DNA of 34,779 nt from a virus, in IMG/VR virus record IMGVR_UViG_3300042922_001477, positions 1 through 34,779 of that record; one strand, 5' to 3'. Below are positions 1 to 6,523 of the stretch, in pieces (the first letter of the stretch is position 1; every line of letters starts with the position of its first letter). Under the pieces are notes generated by a model. That model saw nothing but the letters and a program-made list of their open reading frames with translations, was not told where the DNA came from and made no database searches. The position numbers and the translations under genes are program-made.

Positions 1-1254
1 ATGCCGAAAATCGCGATGACTGCCACCTGGGTCCACAAGATCAAGAGCGACAAGCTCCAAGAAGACTGGTACGACCTGGCTATGGACCGAGGGGTTAGCC
101 TGGTCCTTAGGGTATCACGATCGGGGTCGAAGATCTGGCAAGTGATCTATCGACCGAAGGGTGAGGCCGATCGCAAGCGATTCAAGATCGGCGAGTATCC
201 GGAAATGCCCCTGGCCGATGCCCGCGGGCGTGCTTACGCCATCCGTGATGACCTCAAGGCTGGCGGAGACCCCGCGGCGAAACGCGAAGCTGCCAAGGCT
301 GCGCCGACCTTCGGGGCCATCGCCAAGGAGTACATCGAGCGCTATGCCATGAAGCAAAAGCGATCGTGGGAACAAGACCAGCGGATGCTCGATAAGGACC
401 TGCTACCTGCCTGGGAGAACCGCAAAGCCCACGAGATTAAGCGGCGCGACGTGATTGCCCTTCTCGATGGGATTGCCGAGCGCGGTGCCCCTATCACGGC
501 TAACCGTACCTTGGCCCTCACCCGCAAGGTATTCAACTGGGCCATCAGTCGCGACCTACTCGAGAACAACCCATGCCTCCAGGTGAAGCCTGTGGCGTCC
601 GAGAACCAGCGGGATCGGGTGCTGACCGAGGATGAAATCCGGAAAGTCTGGGCGGCGTTCGGCGCAATTGCGTTCACCGAGGACGGGAAGGAATCGCCGC
701 TGGGGGCCATGATGGGGCAAATGTTCAAGCTTCGCCTCATCACCGCGCAACGCGGCGGCGAAGTTGAGTCGATGGCTTGGGCCGATGTCGACTTGGCCGG
801 CGGGTGGTGGACCATCCCTGCTGAGCGCGCGAAGAACGGCTTGAGCCACCGGGTGCCTCTGTCAGCCTCGGCGATCGCCATCCTCGAGCAGCTCAAGGCG
901 AAAGCCAAGAAGGGTAGCCCTTGGGTATTCACGAGCCCGAGGCTTGATCGTGACAATGAGGGGCACCAGGTCATCACGCACATATCGAACGTGAAGAAGG
1001 CCGTGGCCCGGGCCCACGAGGCCATTAAGAGGGCGAACGATGGCCAGGACGTGGATTTCGTGATGCACGACCTACGTCGGACGGCCGCGAGCTACATGGC
1101 CAGCATGGGGATTCAACGGCTTGTCATCTCGAAGATCCTGAACCACGTCGAGAGCGGGGTGACGGCCGTCTATGAGAGGCACTCATACGACACGGAGAAA
1201 CGGCAAGCGCTCGACGCCTGGGCGGCCCGTTTACGGACGATCGTTAAGGACTAG
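1..1254 (+). CDS. int: P4-type tyrosine recombinase (prophage integrase)
   Basis: Site-specific recombinase that would integrate and excise the prophage. The 417-aa length is normal for the P4 integrase group. Residues 1-95 look like the arm-binding DUF4102 domain, about 100-190 the SAM-like core-binding domain, and 200-405 the catalytic domain. The catalytic set is complete: R251 (in TAQRGGE), K278, H356 and R359 (in HDLRR), H382 (in NHVE) and nucleophile Y391 (in AVYERHSY). The gene starts at the first base of the window, so its ribosome binding site, promoter and the adjacent att site (often a tRNA gene for this family) cannot be seen. Its 3' end overlaps the convergent gene at 1244-1813 by 11 bp. 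Directory of function is by motif; the att target is unknown. Confidence 0.95.
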   Translation: MPKIAMTATWVHKIKSDKLQEDWYDLAMDRGVSLVLRVSRSGSKIWQVIYRPKGEADRKRFKIGEYPEMPLADARGRAYAIRDDLKAGGDPAAKREAAKAAPTFGAIAKEYIERYAMKQKRSWEQDQRMLDKDLLPAWENRKAHEIKRRDVIALLDGIAERGAPITANRTLALTRKVFNWAISRDLLENNPCLQVKPVASENQRDRVLTEDEIRKVWAAFGAIAFTEDGKESPLGAMMGQMFKLRLITAQRGGEVESMAWADVDLAGGWWTIPAERAKNGLSHRVPLSASAIAILEQLKAKAKKGSPWVFTSPRLDRDNEGHQVITHISNVKKAVARAHEAIKRANDGQDVDFVMHDLRRTAASYMASMGIQRLVISKILNHVESGVTAVYERHSYDTEKRQALDAWAARLRTIVKD

Positions 1255-1813
1255 GTTGTTCAGAATTATCCGTTTGCGTCTTTTTCTTCTCAAGGGCATC
1301 AATGGCTTTGTAATATCTTGCGCGTCGTTTGAGGAATCCAGTAATTGTCTTTGTAAGTTCTAGAGATGCAAATAGCGCAAAAAGAACTAAGAACATTGAT
1401 GGAAAATTAATTATGACTTTAGCCCAGATTGGCCAAGTCCAAATAAGTTTCGCCGAATAAATAACCACCAAAATCAAGGCTGTTACGACGGTCCAAATTG
1501 AAAGCTTGGCTGTGAATGAAAAGTTCCAAAGGTAGCCATCTAAGGCTTGTATCTCTTCAAGAAATATTAGAAATTTTGCTTCCATTAATGCGGTAAAGAT
1601 TGCGTATGATGCAATAATTACGCTAAATAGCCCGATTCCAATTGTGATGTAAATAGCAACCAAAATCCCGAGAACACTGACCTTTTGATCCGGGGGAATT
1701 GGCACAAATAGCAAGCAGGCGCTTAGTGCCAAAGCTAGCACCAGCGCCCACCAAAAATCAGCGCTTCCTAGTATTTCGTTTAGGTCGTCCTTCTTGAAGA
1801 AGACAATTTGCAT
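1244..1813 (-). CDS. Four-TM membrane protein, possibly RexB-like
   Basis: 189-aa protein with four hydrophobic segments at about residues 21-39, 47-77, 104-125 and 133-150 and a charged lysine-rich tail, so an inner-membrane protein with cytoplasmic ends is likely. I do not recognise the family. The gene is markedly AT-rich compared with its neighbours, a sign of recent transfer. It follows the 307-aa gene at 1867-2790 by 53 bp on the same strand, giving the order soluble protein then small multi-TM protein that lambda rexA-rexB also shows; the size and TM count resemble RexB, but no residue-level match can be claimed. The ATG start has no clear Shine-Dalgarno. It ends in TAA inside the last codons of the integrase gene. 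Confidence 0.72.
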   Translation of the reverse strand: MQIVFFKKDDLNEILGSADFWWALVLALALSACLLFVPIPPDQKVSVLGILVAIYITIGIGLFSVIIASYAIFTALMEAKFLIFLEEIQALDGYLWNFSFTAKLSIWTVVTALILVVIYSAKLIWTWPIWAKVIINFPSMFLVLFALFASLELTKTITGFLKRRARYYKAIDALEKKKTQTDNSEQPSP

Positions 1814-1866
1814 AGCACCAATATACCCAAGAATTGGCCGACCTACCGAACAATTGTTCGAATCAA

Positions 1867-2790
1867 CTAGGTTTCCTGTTGCCGGACTTCAGCGTCAGAC
1901 ACTACACCTTCTTCGTTAACGGCGTCCACCGCTTCCCGCAATTTTGCGTACACATCTTGAATGAAGGAAGGGGCGGACTCCAGCGCACGCTCGAAGTAGG
2001 TTTTCCGATAATTCTTTTTGGAGCTAAAGGTATCGGGTTTGCCATCTTTTTCGGCTGCAAGGTCAATATCCCCGTATCCCCCTGCAGCATGCGACAGTGC
2101 TTGGGTAAAGGGGTTGTCAACTTCGTTGGGGTCGATGTGAAGGCCGGCAGGACCCTTAATGTCGATATTTGCTGCTTCAGCTTCAAGCTGCTTTAGCGCA
2201 TTGTCGACCTTTTCATTTGCTCGTTTGGGATGAGGGTTAGAGGGAATGATCCGAAGCCGCATACTTGTGACGCGGTCTACCTTTTCAACGAAGGCGTATA
2301 CATCCTGCTCAGAAACGACCAAGTCAATTGCAATTGGGGCGTCCATGATGTCAGGAGACGGATTGTAGATCCCAGCAAGCGCTTTTCTGAAGTCTTCTTG
2401 GTATATCGGGCTGCGCTCTTCAAAGATGACAATATGAGATTCAAGATCTAGCGCGAAATTGACATACTTGTAAGTTACTGCTTCGGTCGTCTCGCCTAAA
2501 AGCAGTTTTCTTGACTTTCTGTCAATTTTTGCGCTACCGCTTTCCATTCTTTCTTTAACAAGTCTGCCAAAAATAAACTTCTTTTTAATATCGTGGTGGA
2601 AGTCTAAGACGAGCCAAGTGTACTTAATATCTCTTTGCGATTTATCTTTGAAAACAGGATACTCTTTACCTAGACGTAGAGCTTCGATCAAGAATGCGCT
2701 TTTACCTTCGTAGTCGTCTTCTCCTCCTTTCCAATCGATAAAATTAATACGACCGACAGCAAATTTAATAAGTCTACGTCTAACAGCCAA
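1867..2790 (-). CDS. 307-aa soluble protein of AT-rich lysogeny cassette (RexA-like position)
   Basis: Soluble mixed alpha/beta protein with no signal peptide or TM segment. The start is a TTG at 2790-2788 placed 9 nt after a good ribosome binding site (GGAG in TATAGGAGATT), so the unusual start codon is well supported. The N-terminal third is basic (RRRLIKFAVGR, KKKFIFGRLVK), suggesting nucleic-acid or phosphate binding. A later HIVIFEERSPIY segment and a GGYGDIDLAAEKDGK segment are loosely reminiscent of RexA or of DUF4747-type proteins, but I cannot assign a family by eye. It is the middle gene of an AT-rich minus-strand cassette, upstream of a 4-TM protein. Because it sits between integrase and repressor it is probably expressed in the lysogen, as superinfection-exclusion or abortive-infection cargo usually is. 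That role is inference. Confidence 0.72.
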   Translation of the reverse strand: MAVRRRLIKFAVGRINFIDWKGGEDDYEGKSAFLIEALRLGKEYPVFKDKSQRDIKYTWLVLDFHHDIKKKFIFGRLVKERMESGSAKIDRKSRKLLLGETTEAVTYKYVNFALDLESHIVIFEERSPIYQEDFRKALAGIYNPSPDIMDAPIAIDLVVSEQDVYAFVEKVDRVTSMRLRIIPSNPHPKRANEKVDNALKQLEAEAANIDIKGPAGLHIDPNEVDNPFTQALSHAAGGYGDIDLAAEKDGKPDTFSSKKNYRKTYFERALESAPSFIQDVYAKLREAVDAVNEEGVVSDAEVRQQET

Positions 2791-2829
2791 TTGAGTAATC
2801 TCCTATAGTTGGTGCCAATCTAACAAAAA

Positions 2830-3162
2830 TTAGGTTGATGCCTTCTGTCTGCTCTGGTCCTTTTGCTCGGCCAAAATTTGCTCAAGCAGGAACACAGTTC
2901 GCTGTTGCAGCTCGATTTGCTGCTGAGCCTGACGTATCGATTGCTCAATCAGAGCCCTGGAGGATGCTTGAGCCTGTGCCTGCTCTTCCCGAATGCCTTG
3001 AGCAAGCTTTGTGGCGTCCTTACGCTCACGCTCAGTTGGATTCCCGATGATGTGGGCTATTCCCTCGGCGATCTGCTTCTGTCCTTCATTCACTGAGACG
3101 AGAAACCAGGCGACCACGGCCAAGAGCCCGATGCTAATTGCAAAGAAAATTGGGTCGCTCAT
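2830..3162 (-). CDS. Membrane-anchored coiled-coil protein
   Basis: 110-aa protein with one N-terminal TM segment (about residues 5-24) followed by a long Q/E/A/R-rich coiled coil that ends in a hydrophilic tail, so it is probably anchored in the inner membrane with a cytoplasmic helix. The reading frame is open further upstream to a GTG at 3216, but the ATG at 3162 has AAGGA eight nt before it and starts exactly at the TM segment (MSDPIFFAIS), so I prefer it. It is the first gene of the minus-strand cassette that continues with the 307-aa and 4-TM proteins (39 bp to the next start). The family is not recognised; the shape resembles phage spanin-like or apolipoprotein-like membrane tethers, without evidence for either. 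Confidence 0.6.
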   Translation of the reverse strand: MSDPIFFAISIGLLAVVAWFLVSVNEGQKQIAEGIAHIIGNPTERERKDATKLAQGIREEQAQAQASSRALIEQSIRQAQQQIELQQRTVFLLEQILAEQKDQSRQKAST

Positions 3163-3387
3163 TTGGGCCATCCTTTCCTGCCTAGTATCAGACAGAAAAT
3201 CCGCCAGCCTGATCACGGGCTAGCGGACAAGAAGCAAGCAGGCGATCGGATTATAGCTCCGGGCCTCAAGAGATTGAAACCCTGGTGATTACTCGTTCTT
3301 GGTCCAGCTTTCGGTACTTTCGCAGGCTTGAAAAGTCGGTTATCTTGGACCAAAGAGCCCACGATCCTCTCAGGAAGCGGATAGCGG

Positions 3388-3755
3388 CTACAAGCCGAAA
3401 CGCGTATTCGGGCAACAGATTCCGCAAGCCTGGCCGCCAAGTTGGCGAGCTTTACGCAACGTTATCTGCGGCAGGCTGGGATCGTAGTGGTAGCAGGACG
3501 GTTGATGATACCGGCGATTGCTAGGGTGCAACACGACCACCAGGCGGGTGCCACGATAGACCTGGCCCAGCTCTGCGGAGAGGGCTCGGCCTTGCCGGGT
3601 GAAGTTCATGGGCAGGTATACCAGGGGCCGTCCACCGTCGCGCACCAGAACCCGGCCTCAACGAGCTCGACGAGGGGCTCGATCCAGCTGGCTTCTAGCA
3701 GGCCTGGGGAACCTTGGGGCAGGATCCGGAGGCGAGGATGATGGATGAAGCGCAT
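3388..3755 (-). pseudogene. Frameshifted small zinc-motif protein
   Basis: Two overlapping minus-strand frames together make a plausible protein. The first runs from an ATG at 3755 (MRFIHHPRLRILPQG...) to LVELVEAG; the second continues from VRDGGRPLVYLPMNF near 3650 to a C-terminal zinc-like signature, a YH....C segment followed by A...G..AC.IC.P, ending at 3388. That signature occurs in Ada-type metal-binding and related small phage proteins. The join needs a one-base insertion or a -1 slip near GCCGGGTTC (about 3652-3660). This could be a true pseudogene, a base-call error or a frameshift signal. There is no convincing Shine-Dalgarno upstream, which favours decay. The gene overlaps nothing coding except the unlikely upstream extension of the plus-strand gene at 3857. 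Confidence 0.45.
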
Positions 3756-3856
3756 GGGGTTACTTGGAGGTGCCTTGCCCGCCAGATCGCTGGCTGTTAC
3801 CATTGGCGCCAGGCGATGGTGGCTTGACGGGCGGCATTGGCGGACGGGAGGATGAA

Positions 3857-4330
3857 TTGGAACTCACGACGGAAAATTTCCTTTCTCTGGACTTGGTTTT
3901 GGACGACGTGCGGAACACGCTCAAGATGCAGATGGACGACGTCTCGACCGCGAACACCAAGGCGCAGTCGCTGATTGGCTTCACGGGCATCGCCGTGGCT
4001 GCGCTTGGTATTCGACCTGGCCCTCCTTGGCTTCCCGCGCTTTGGGCGGTGCCGGTGGTTCTGACGCTCTACTTCGCCTTCAGGGCATACCGCACCAGCG
4101 ACTTCCTGACCCATGCGAAGCCGAGGCACCTCTGGGACCACCAGGTCCCCGAGAAACCATCCGAAACCCGCCGGTTCCTCCTGGAGGCGCTGATAACCTA
4201 CACCGAGCACAACGAGCCGATCATCCGCAAGAAGAACCGGATGCTCGGCCGGGCCATGACATGGTTTCTGGTTACGGTTTGCATGCTGGTCCTGTCGGCC
4301 TTCGTGCCGCAACTCGTCGGAGTTCTGTAA
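3857..4330 (+). CDS. Three-TM protein with PycTM/DUF5706-like layout
   Basis: 157-aa membrane protein. An N-terminal amphipathic helix leads into KAQSLIGFTGIAVAAL (TM1, about 37-52), a short turn, TM2 (about 59-77), a basic cytoplasmic region of about 55 residues, and TM3 (133-155). A KA...IGF motif at the start of a TM hairpin with a third C-terminal TM is typical of the DUF5706/PycTM effectors of Pycsar and related membrane-attack defence, but it is also found in uncharacterised three-TM proteins. No nucleotide cyclase gene lies nearby. The frame is open from 3764, but the TTG at 3857 has GGGAGG five nt before it, so I start there. It is a lone plus-strand gene among minus-strand neighbours and converges on the lipoprotein gene (26 bp gap). 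Confidence 0.65.
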   Translation: MELTTENFLSLDLVLDDVRNTLKMQMDDVSTANTKAQSLIGFTGIAVAALGIRPGPPWLPALWAVPVVLTLYFAFRAYRTSDFLTHAKPRHLWDHQVPEKPSETRRFLLEALITYTEHNEPIIRKKNRMLGRAMTWFLVTVCMLVLSAFVPQLVGVL

Positions 4331-4356
4331 GAGGCTGGCGGGTGAAGTTCATGGGG

Positions 4357-4992
4357 TTAGAACTTGCGATCACCGGCCATCGTCTGAGTAACGAGCGTGT
4401 AAGTGATCTTGGTTGATTCGAGGTCTTTCACGAACAGCTTGGCGTAATAGGTGTTTGCGCCCGCATCAGCCTTGACCCGCAGAATGTAGAGATTGCCTGC
4501 CTTGAGCTCAACAAAGTTTCGAGTTCCCTCGGTACTCGCCGAGTAGCCGAATTCCGGAGCCTCGGTCACCGAAGCAAGCTCGACCGCGCCCTTGTCGATG
4601 GCGCCCAAGGATACCTGCATGTCTGCGTTCGAATACTGCCTCGGGACGACGAAGAAGCCATCTTTTAGAGAAGTTCCCGATCCAAGACGGGCATGCGCCT
4701 GAAACACGAGTTGACCAAAATCATTAGAGGATCCCTCTTCCCCAGTACGGATGTCCAAGTTCGCAGAACGCCAGACGTCGAAAAACGTGAACGAATTATC
4801 CCTGAGAAGTACGGCACTTTTCTCATAAGTTCTGACCGTCGTAACAACCGGAACCTCCGGATTGAGGGATCCAGAGGCTTGGGGTGAGCCAACAAGTGAG
4901 TTGGCCCCCGTAAGTTGACCCAACAGATTGCTTTCGCATCCAGTTATCGACAGCACGGCGACCGCAAGGGCGGCGATATGGCAACGTTTCAT
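4357..4992 (-). CDS. Prophage-encoded lipoprotein
   Basis: 211-aa exported lipoprotein. The start ATG at 4992 has GGAGGA nine nt upstream, and the protein begins MKRCHIAALAVAVLSITGC: a short positive n-region, a hydrophobic core and a lipobox ITGC with the acylated cysteine at residue 19. An upstream extension to 5097 would bury the signal peptide and is rejected. The mature part is soluble, rich in beta-type segments (LVFQAHARL, LYILRVKADAG, YYAKLFVKDLE), and not recognised. Lipoproteins expressed from the lysogeny region of prophages are often conversion factors, for example blocking receptors or DNA entry, but no such role is shown here. It lies downstream of the repressor/ImmA-like genes on the same strand, separated by a possible terminator. 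Confidence 0.8.
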   Translation of the reverse strand: MKRCHIAALAVAVLSITGCESNLLGQLTGANSLVGSPQASGSLNPEVPVVTTVRTYEKSAVLLRDNSFTFFDVWRSANLDIRTGEEGSSNDFGQLVFQAHARLGSGTSLKDGFFVVPRQYSNADMQVSLGAIDKGAVELASVTEAPEFGYSASTEGTRNFVELKAGNLYILRVKADAGANTYYAKLFVKDLESTKITYTLVTQTMAGDRKF

Positions 4993-5139
4993 TTGGTCGA
5001 TTCCTCCGTCTATAATTCTGGCCCAATCAATAGAAAAGCCTGGCATCATCTGAGTTTTTGGGCATATCCAGACCCTAGTTTCCAACCAGTTTTTCACCAG
5101 CTTTTACCAAGCTGCCCAAAATTCTGGACCTCTACGGGT

Positions 5140-5163
5140 AAAAAAATACGCCCCTGTTGGGCA
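5140..5163 (-). terminator. Possible weak terminator after the repressor operon
   Basis: Just after the stop codon of the ImmA-like gene, the minus strand reads GCCC-AACAG-GGGC, then GTA, then seven T residues (complement of the A run 5140-5146). The stem is only 4 bp, so strength is doubtful. A longer 10-bp inverted repeat, AGCTGCCCAA / TTGGGCAGCT (5110-5119 and 5157-5166), encloses the whole segment and may form an alternative structure. Confidence 0.4.
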
Positions 5164-5164
5164 G

Positions 5165-5644
5165 CTACCATCCCTCGCCCCCAGCCCAGGCGAACATGGC
5201 CTCATCCACCGAGCGACGAATCTCAAAGGACACCACGCGACCGGCCTGCTGGAACCACTCCTCGGCACGGACGAGCACCAGGCGCACCGTCACGTCGAGC
5301 TCGTCGGCCAGCTCCCAGGGGTCGTAGTGCCGGCGCTCGGCCCGGTCCATGTCCTCGTCCGAGATGTAGAGGCGCGCCGCGGTTCGCAGGGCCTGGCGCC
5401 ATTCCTTCCGGTCCTGGCGCTCATGGGTCCAAAGGAACCGGCGGCCAGAATGCCCGAGCATCAGGCGCGCGAGTTGGACGGCCACGGCTTCGACTCTCTC
5501 GCGGCCTTCAAGGCCCTCGCGGACCGAGAGGATGGGCATGCACCCTGGATGGACATACAGGCTGCTAACGCTCTTGATAGGGCGGTTGTAGCGGACGTCA
5601 ACGTTATAGCGTCTGATCAGGTACTCGATGGCTTCGGAACTCAT
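5165..5644 (-). CDS. ImmA/IrrE-like protein lacking the metalloprotease residues
   Basis: 159-aa protein next to the repressor, the usual place of ImmA-type anti-repressor proteases (known from ICEBs1 ImmR/ImmA) that cleave the repressor on induction. The fold pattern is recognisable: residues 51-65 (VEAVAVQLARLMLGH) match the helix that normally carries HEXXH, and residues 83-95 (RQALRTAARLYIS) match the following helix usually reading E.AN.FA..LL.P. A C-terminal ELADELDVTVRLVLVR segment matches the helical region that follows in the family. The active site is absent: HEXXH reads VQLAR (56-60) and the third ligand Glu reads Gln84. It would therefore be a pseudo-protease, perhaps acting by binding the repressor rather than cutting it. 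The gene follows the repressor by 42 bp on the same strand, so they are probably co-transcribed. Confidence 0.7.
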   Translation of the reverse strand: MSSEAIEYLIRRYNVDVRYNRPIKSVSSLYVHPGCMPILSVREGLEGRERVEAVAVQLARLMLGHSGRRFLWTHERQDRKEWRQALRTAARLYISDEDMDRAERRHYDPWELADELDVTVRLVLVRAEEWFQQAGRVVSFEIRRSVDEAMFAWAGGEGW

Positions 5645-5686
5645 GCGACACCGTACTTTGCTGCGTTCTGTTTTGGCTGGTCCGTG

Positions 5687-6166
5687 CTACTTGCTCTGTT
5701 CTCGTTTGCGGTGCTCTCTCATCAGCCCCTTGAGGTAGAAGAATTCTGACTCTCGCTCTTCAGGGGGAAGCTCCCAGAATCCCGGCTGGCTGAAGCCGCC
5801 ATACCAGCTACCAGTCCGGTCCAGCTCGTCGATGATCGCCCACTCTTCTTCCGTGGGTTCGTGCCGCTTCCGCAGCCCATCAATCACCTGGCGCATCTCT
5901 CCGGGTTCATGCGCGACAGAGGCCACCTGCTTAGGCTCCTCACCCCGGGCGATTCGAAGCAGGGTATCTACATCTACCTCTAGGCCCTTCGCAAGTTTTT
6001 CAAGCGTGTCGCCTCGAGGCGATTTTGTGACTTGGCCAACTTCAAGTGCTGCGATCGTCCCCCGAGGAACGCCAGAACGCTTGGCCAATTCCTCTTGGGT
6101 CAATCTCAGGTCATCGCGCCTCGCGATCAAATATTCGCGCAGCTTGTCGATTCCGGTCTTCTTCAT
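5687..6166 (-). CDS. CI-like XRE-family repressor
   Basis: 159-aa transcriptional repressor expected to hold the lysogenic state by binding the operators at 6167-6270. The N-terminal HTH_3/XRE domain is clear (residues 8-75; helix-turn-helix about 22-44, LTQEELAKRSG and VPRGTIAALEVG). The C-terminal half is acidic and hydrophilic and carries no S24 autoprotease motif, so RecA-stimulated self-cleavage is unlikely; control by the adjacent ImmA-like protein is the alternative. The stretch GVPRGTIAA.EVG is almost identical in the divergent Cro-like protein, which suggests both read the same operators. Start ATG at 6166 lies only about 17 nt from the most likely -10 element, so the mRNA may have a very short leader, as for lambda cI from PRM. 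Confidence 0.88.
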   Translation of the reverse strand: MKKTGIDKLREYLIARRDDLRLTQEELAKRSGVPRGTIAALEVGQVTKSPRGDTLEKLAKGLEVDVDTLLRIARGEEPKQVASVAHEPGEMRQVIDGLRKRHEPTEEEWAIIDELDRTGSWYGGFSQPGFWELPPEERESEFFYLKGLMREHRKREQSK

Positions 6167-6270
6167 GGTTGGAATCTTAACAATTTTGTTGGTTGATATG
6201 TCGACATAAGATGTTGACAGCTCAACAATTGAGCAGGTATTGTTGGTTTATCAACCGAAAGGGGCGCGTG
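6167..6270. promoter_or_regulatory. Divergent operator/promoter region between repressor and Cro
   Basis: A rightward promoter can be read: -35 TTGACA (6214-6219, perfect), 18-nt spacer, -10 TATTGT (6238-6243), then AAAGGGG and ATG at 6271. The spacer holds a palindrome, CTCAACAATTGAG (6221-6233). Two more symmetric elements lie to the left: TATGTCGACATA (6198-6209, perfect 12-bp palindrome) and AACAA-TT-TTGTT (6179-6190). The motif TTGTTGGTT occurs at 6186 and 6240. A 12-bp direct repeat TATCAACCGAAA lies at 6249-6260 and 6279-6290. For the repressor, a -10-like TAAGAT and a -35-like TCGACA inside the 12-bp palindrome can be read on the minus strand with a long 19-nt spacer. Binding assignments are inferred from symmetry only. 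Confidence 0.7.
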
Positions 6271-6516
6271 ATGAGCGTTATCAACCGAAAAATGATCCGC
6301 GAGTTACGCGTATCCTTGAGATATTCCCAACAAGAACTTGCAAATGCAACTGGAGTGCCGCGAGGAACGATCGCTGCAATTGAAGTTGGCACGTCGAAAC
6401 GCCCTAGTTTTCCTGTGGTAACTGCGATTGCAGGTGTGCTTCAGGTCCGCCCAGAATCCCTTTTTTTACCTGGTGATGTTGCAATTCCAACAAACAAGCC
6501 AACGTCAGCAAAGTAG
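6271..6516 (+). CDS. Cro-like XRE-family regulator
   Basis: 81-aa single-domain HTH_3/XRE protein, divergent from the repressor and first gene of the rightward early operon, hence a Cro analogue that would shut down repressor synthesis in lytic growth. The helix-turn-helix is YSQQELANATGVPRGTIAAIEVG (about residues 18-40 given here in part); its recognition segment GVPRGTIAAIEVG (28-40) differs from the CI-like protein by one conservative change. The frame is open further left to 6193, but ATG 6271 has AAAGGGG six nt upstream and starts the conserved domain, so I take it. The second copy of the 12-bp repeat TATCAACCGAAA lies inside the first codons. Seven bases separate its stop from the next start. 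Confidence 0.85.
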   Translation: MSVINRKMIRELRVSLRYSQQELANATGVPRGTIAAIEVGTSKRPSFPVVTAIAGVLQVRPESLFLPGDVAIPTNKPTSAK

Positions 6517-6523
6517 GTGCCCG

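Noticed and set aside
342-1025. 227-codon minus-strand open frame in the integrase
   Set aside because: Complete integrase catalytic set on the plus strand leaves no room for a second gene.
1834-2196. Plus-strand open frame inside the AT-rich cassette
   Set aside because: It runs antisense to the well-supported 307-aa gene and lacks a ribosome site.
3857-4330. Complete Pycsar or CBASS system
   Set aside because: Only an effector-like membrane protein is visible; no cyclase, HORMA, TRIP13 or E1/E2 genes in the neighbourhood.
6193-6270. Longer N-terminus for the Cro-like gene
   Set aside because: It would cover the promoter and operators, and the ribosome site AAAGGGG points to the ATG at 6271.
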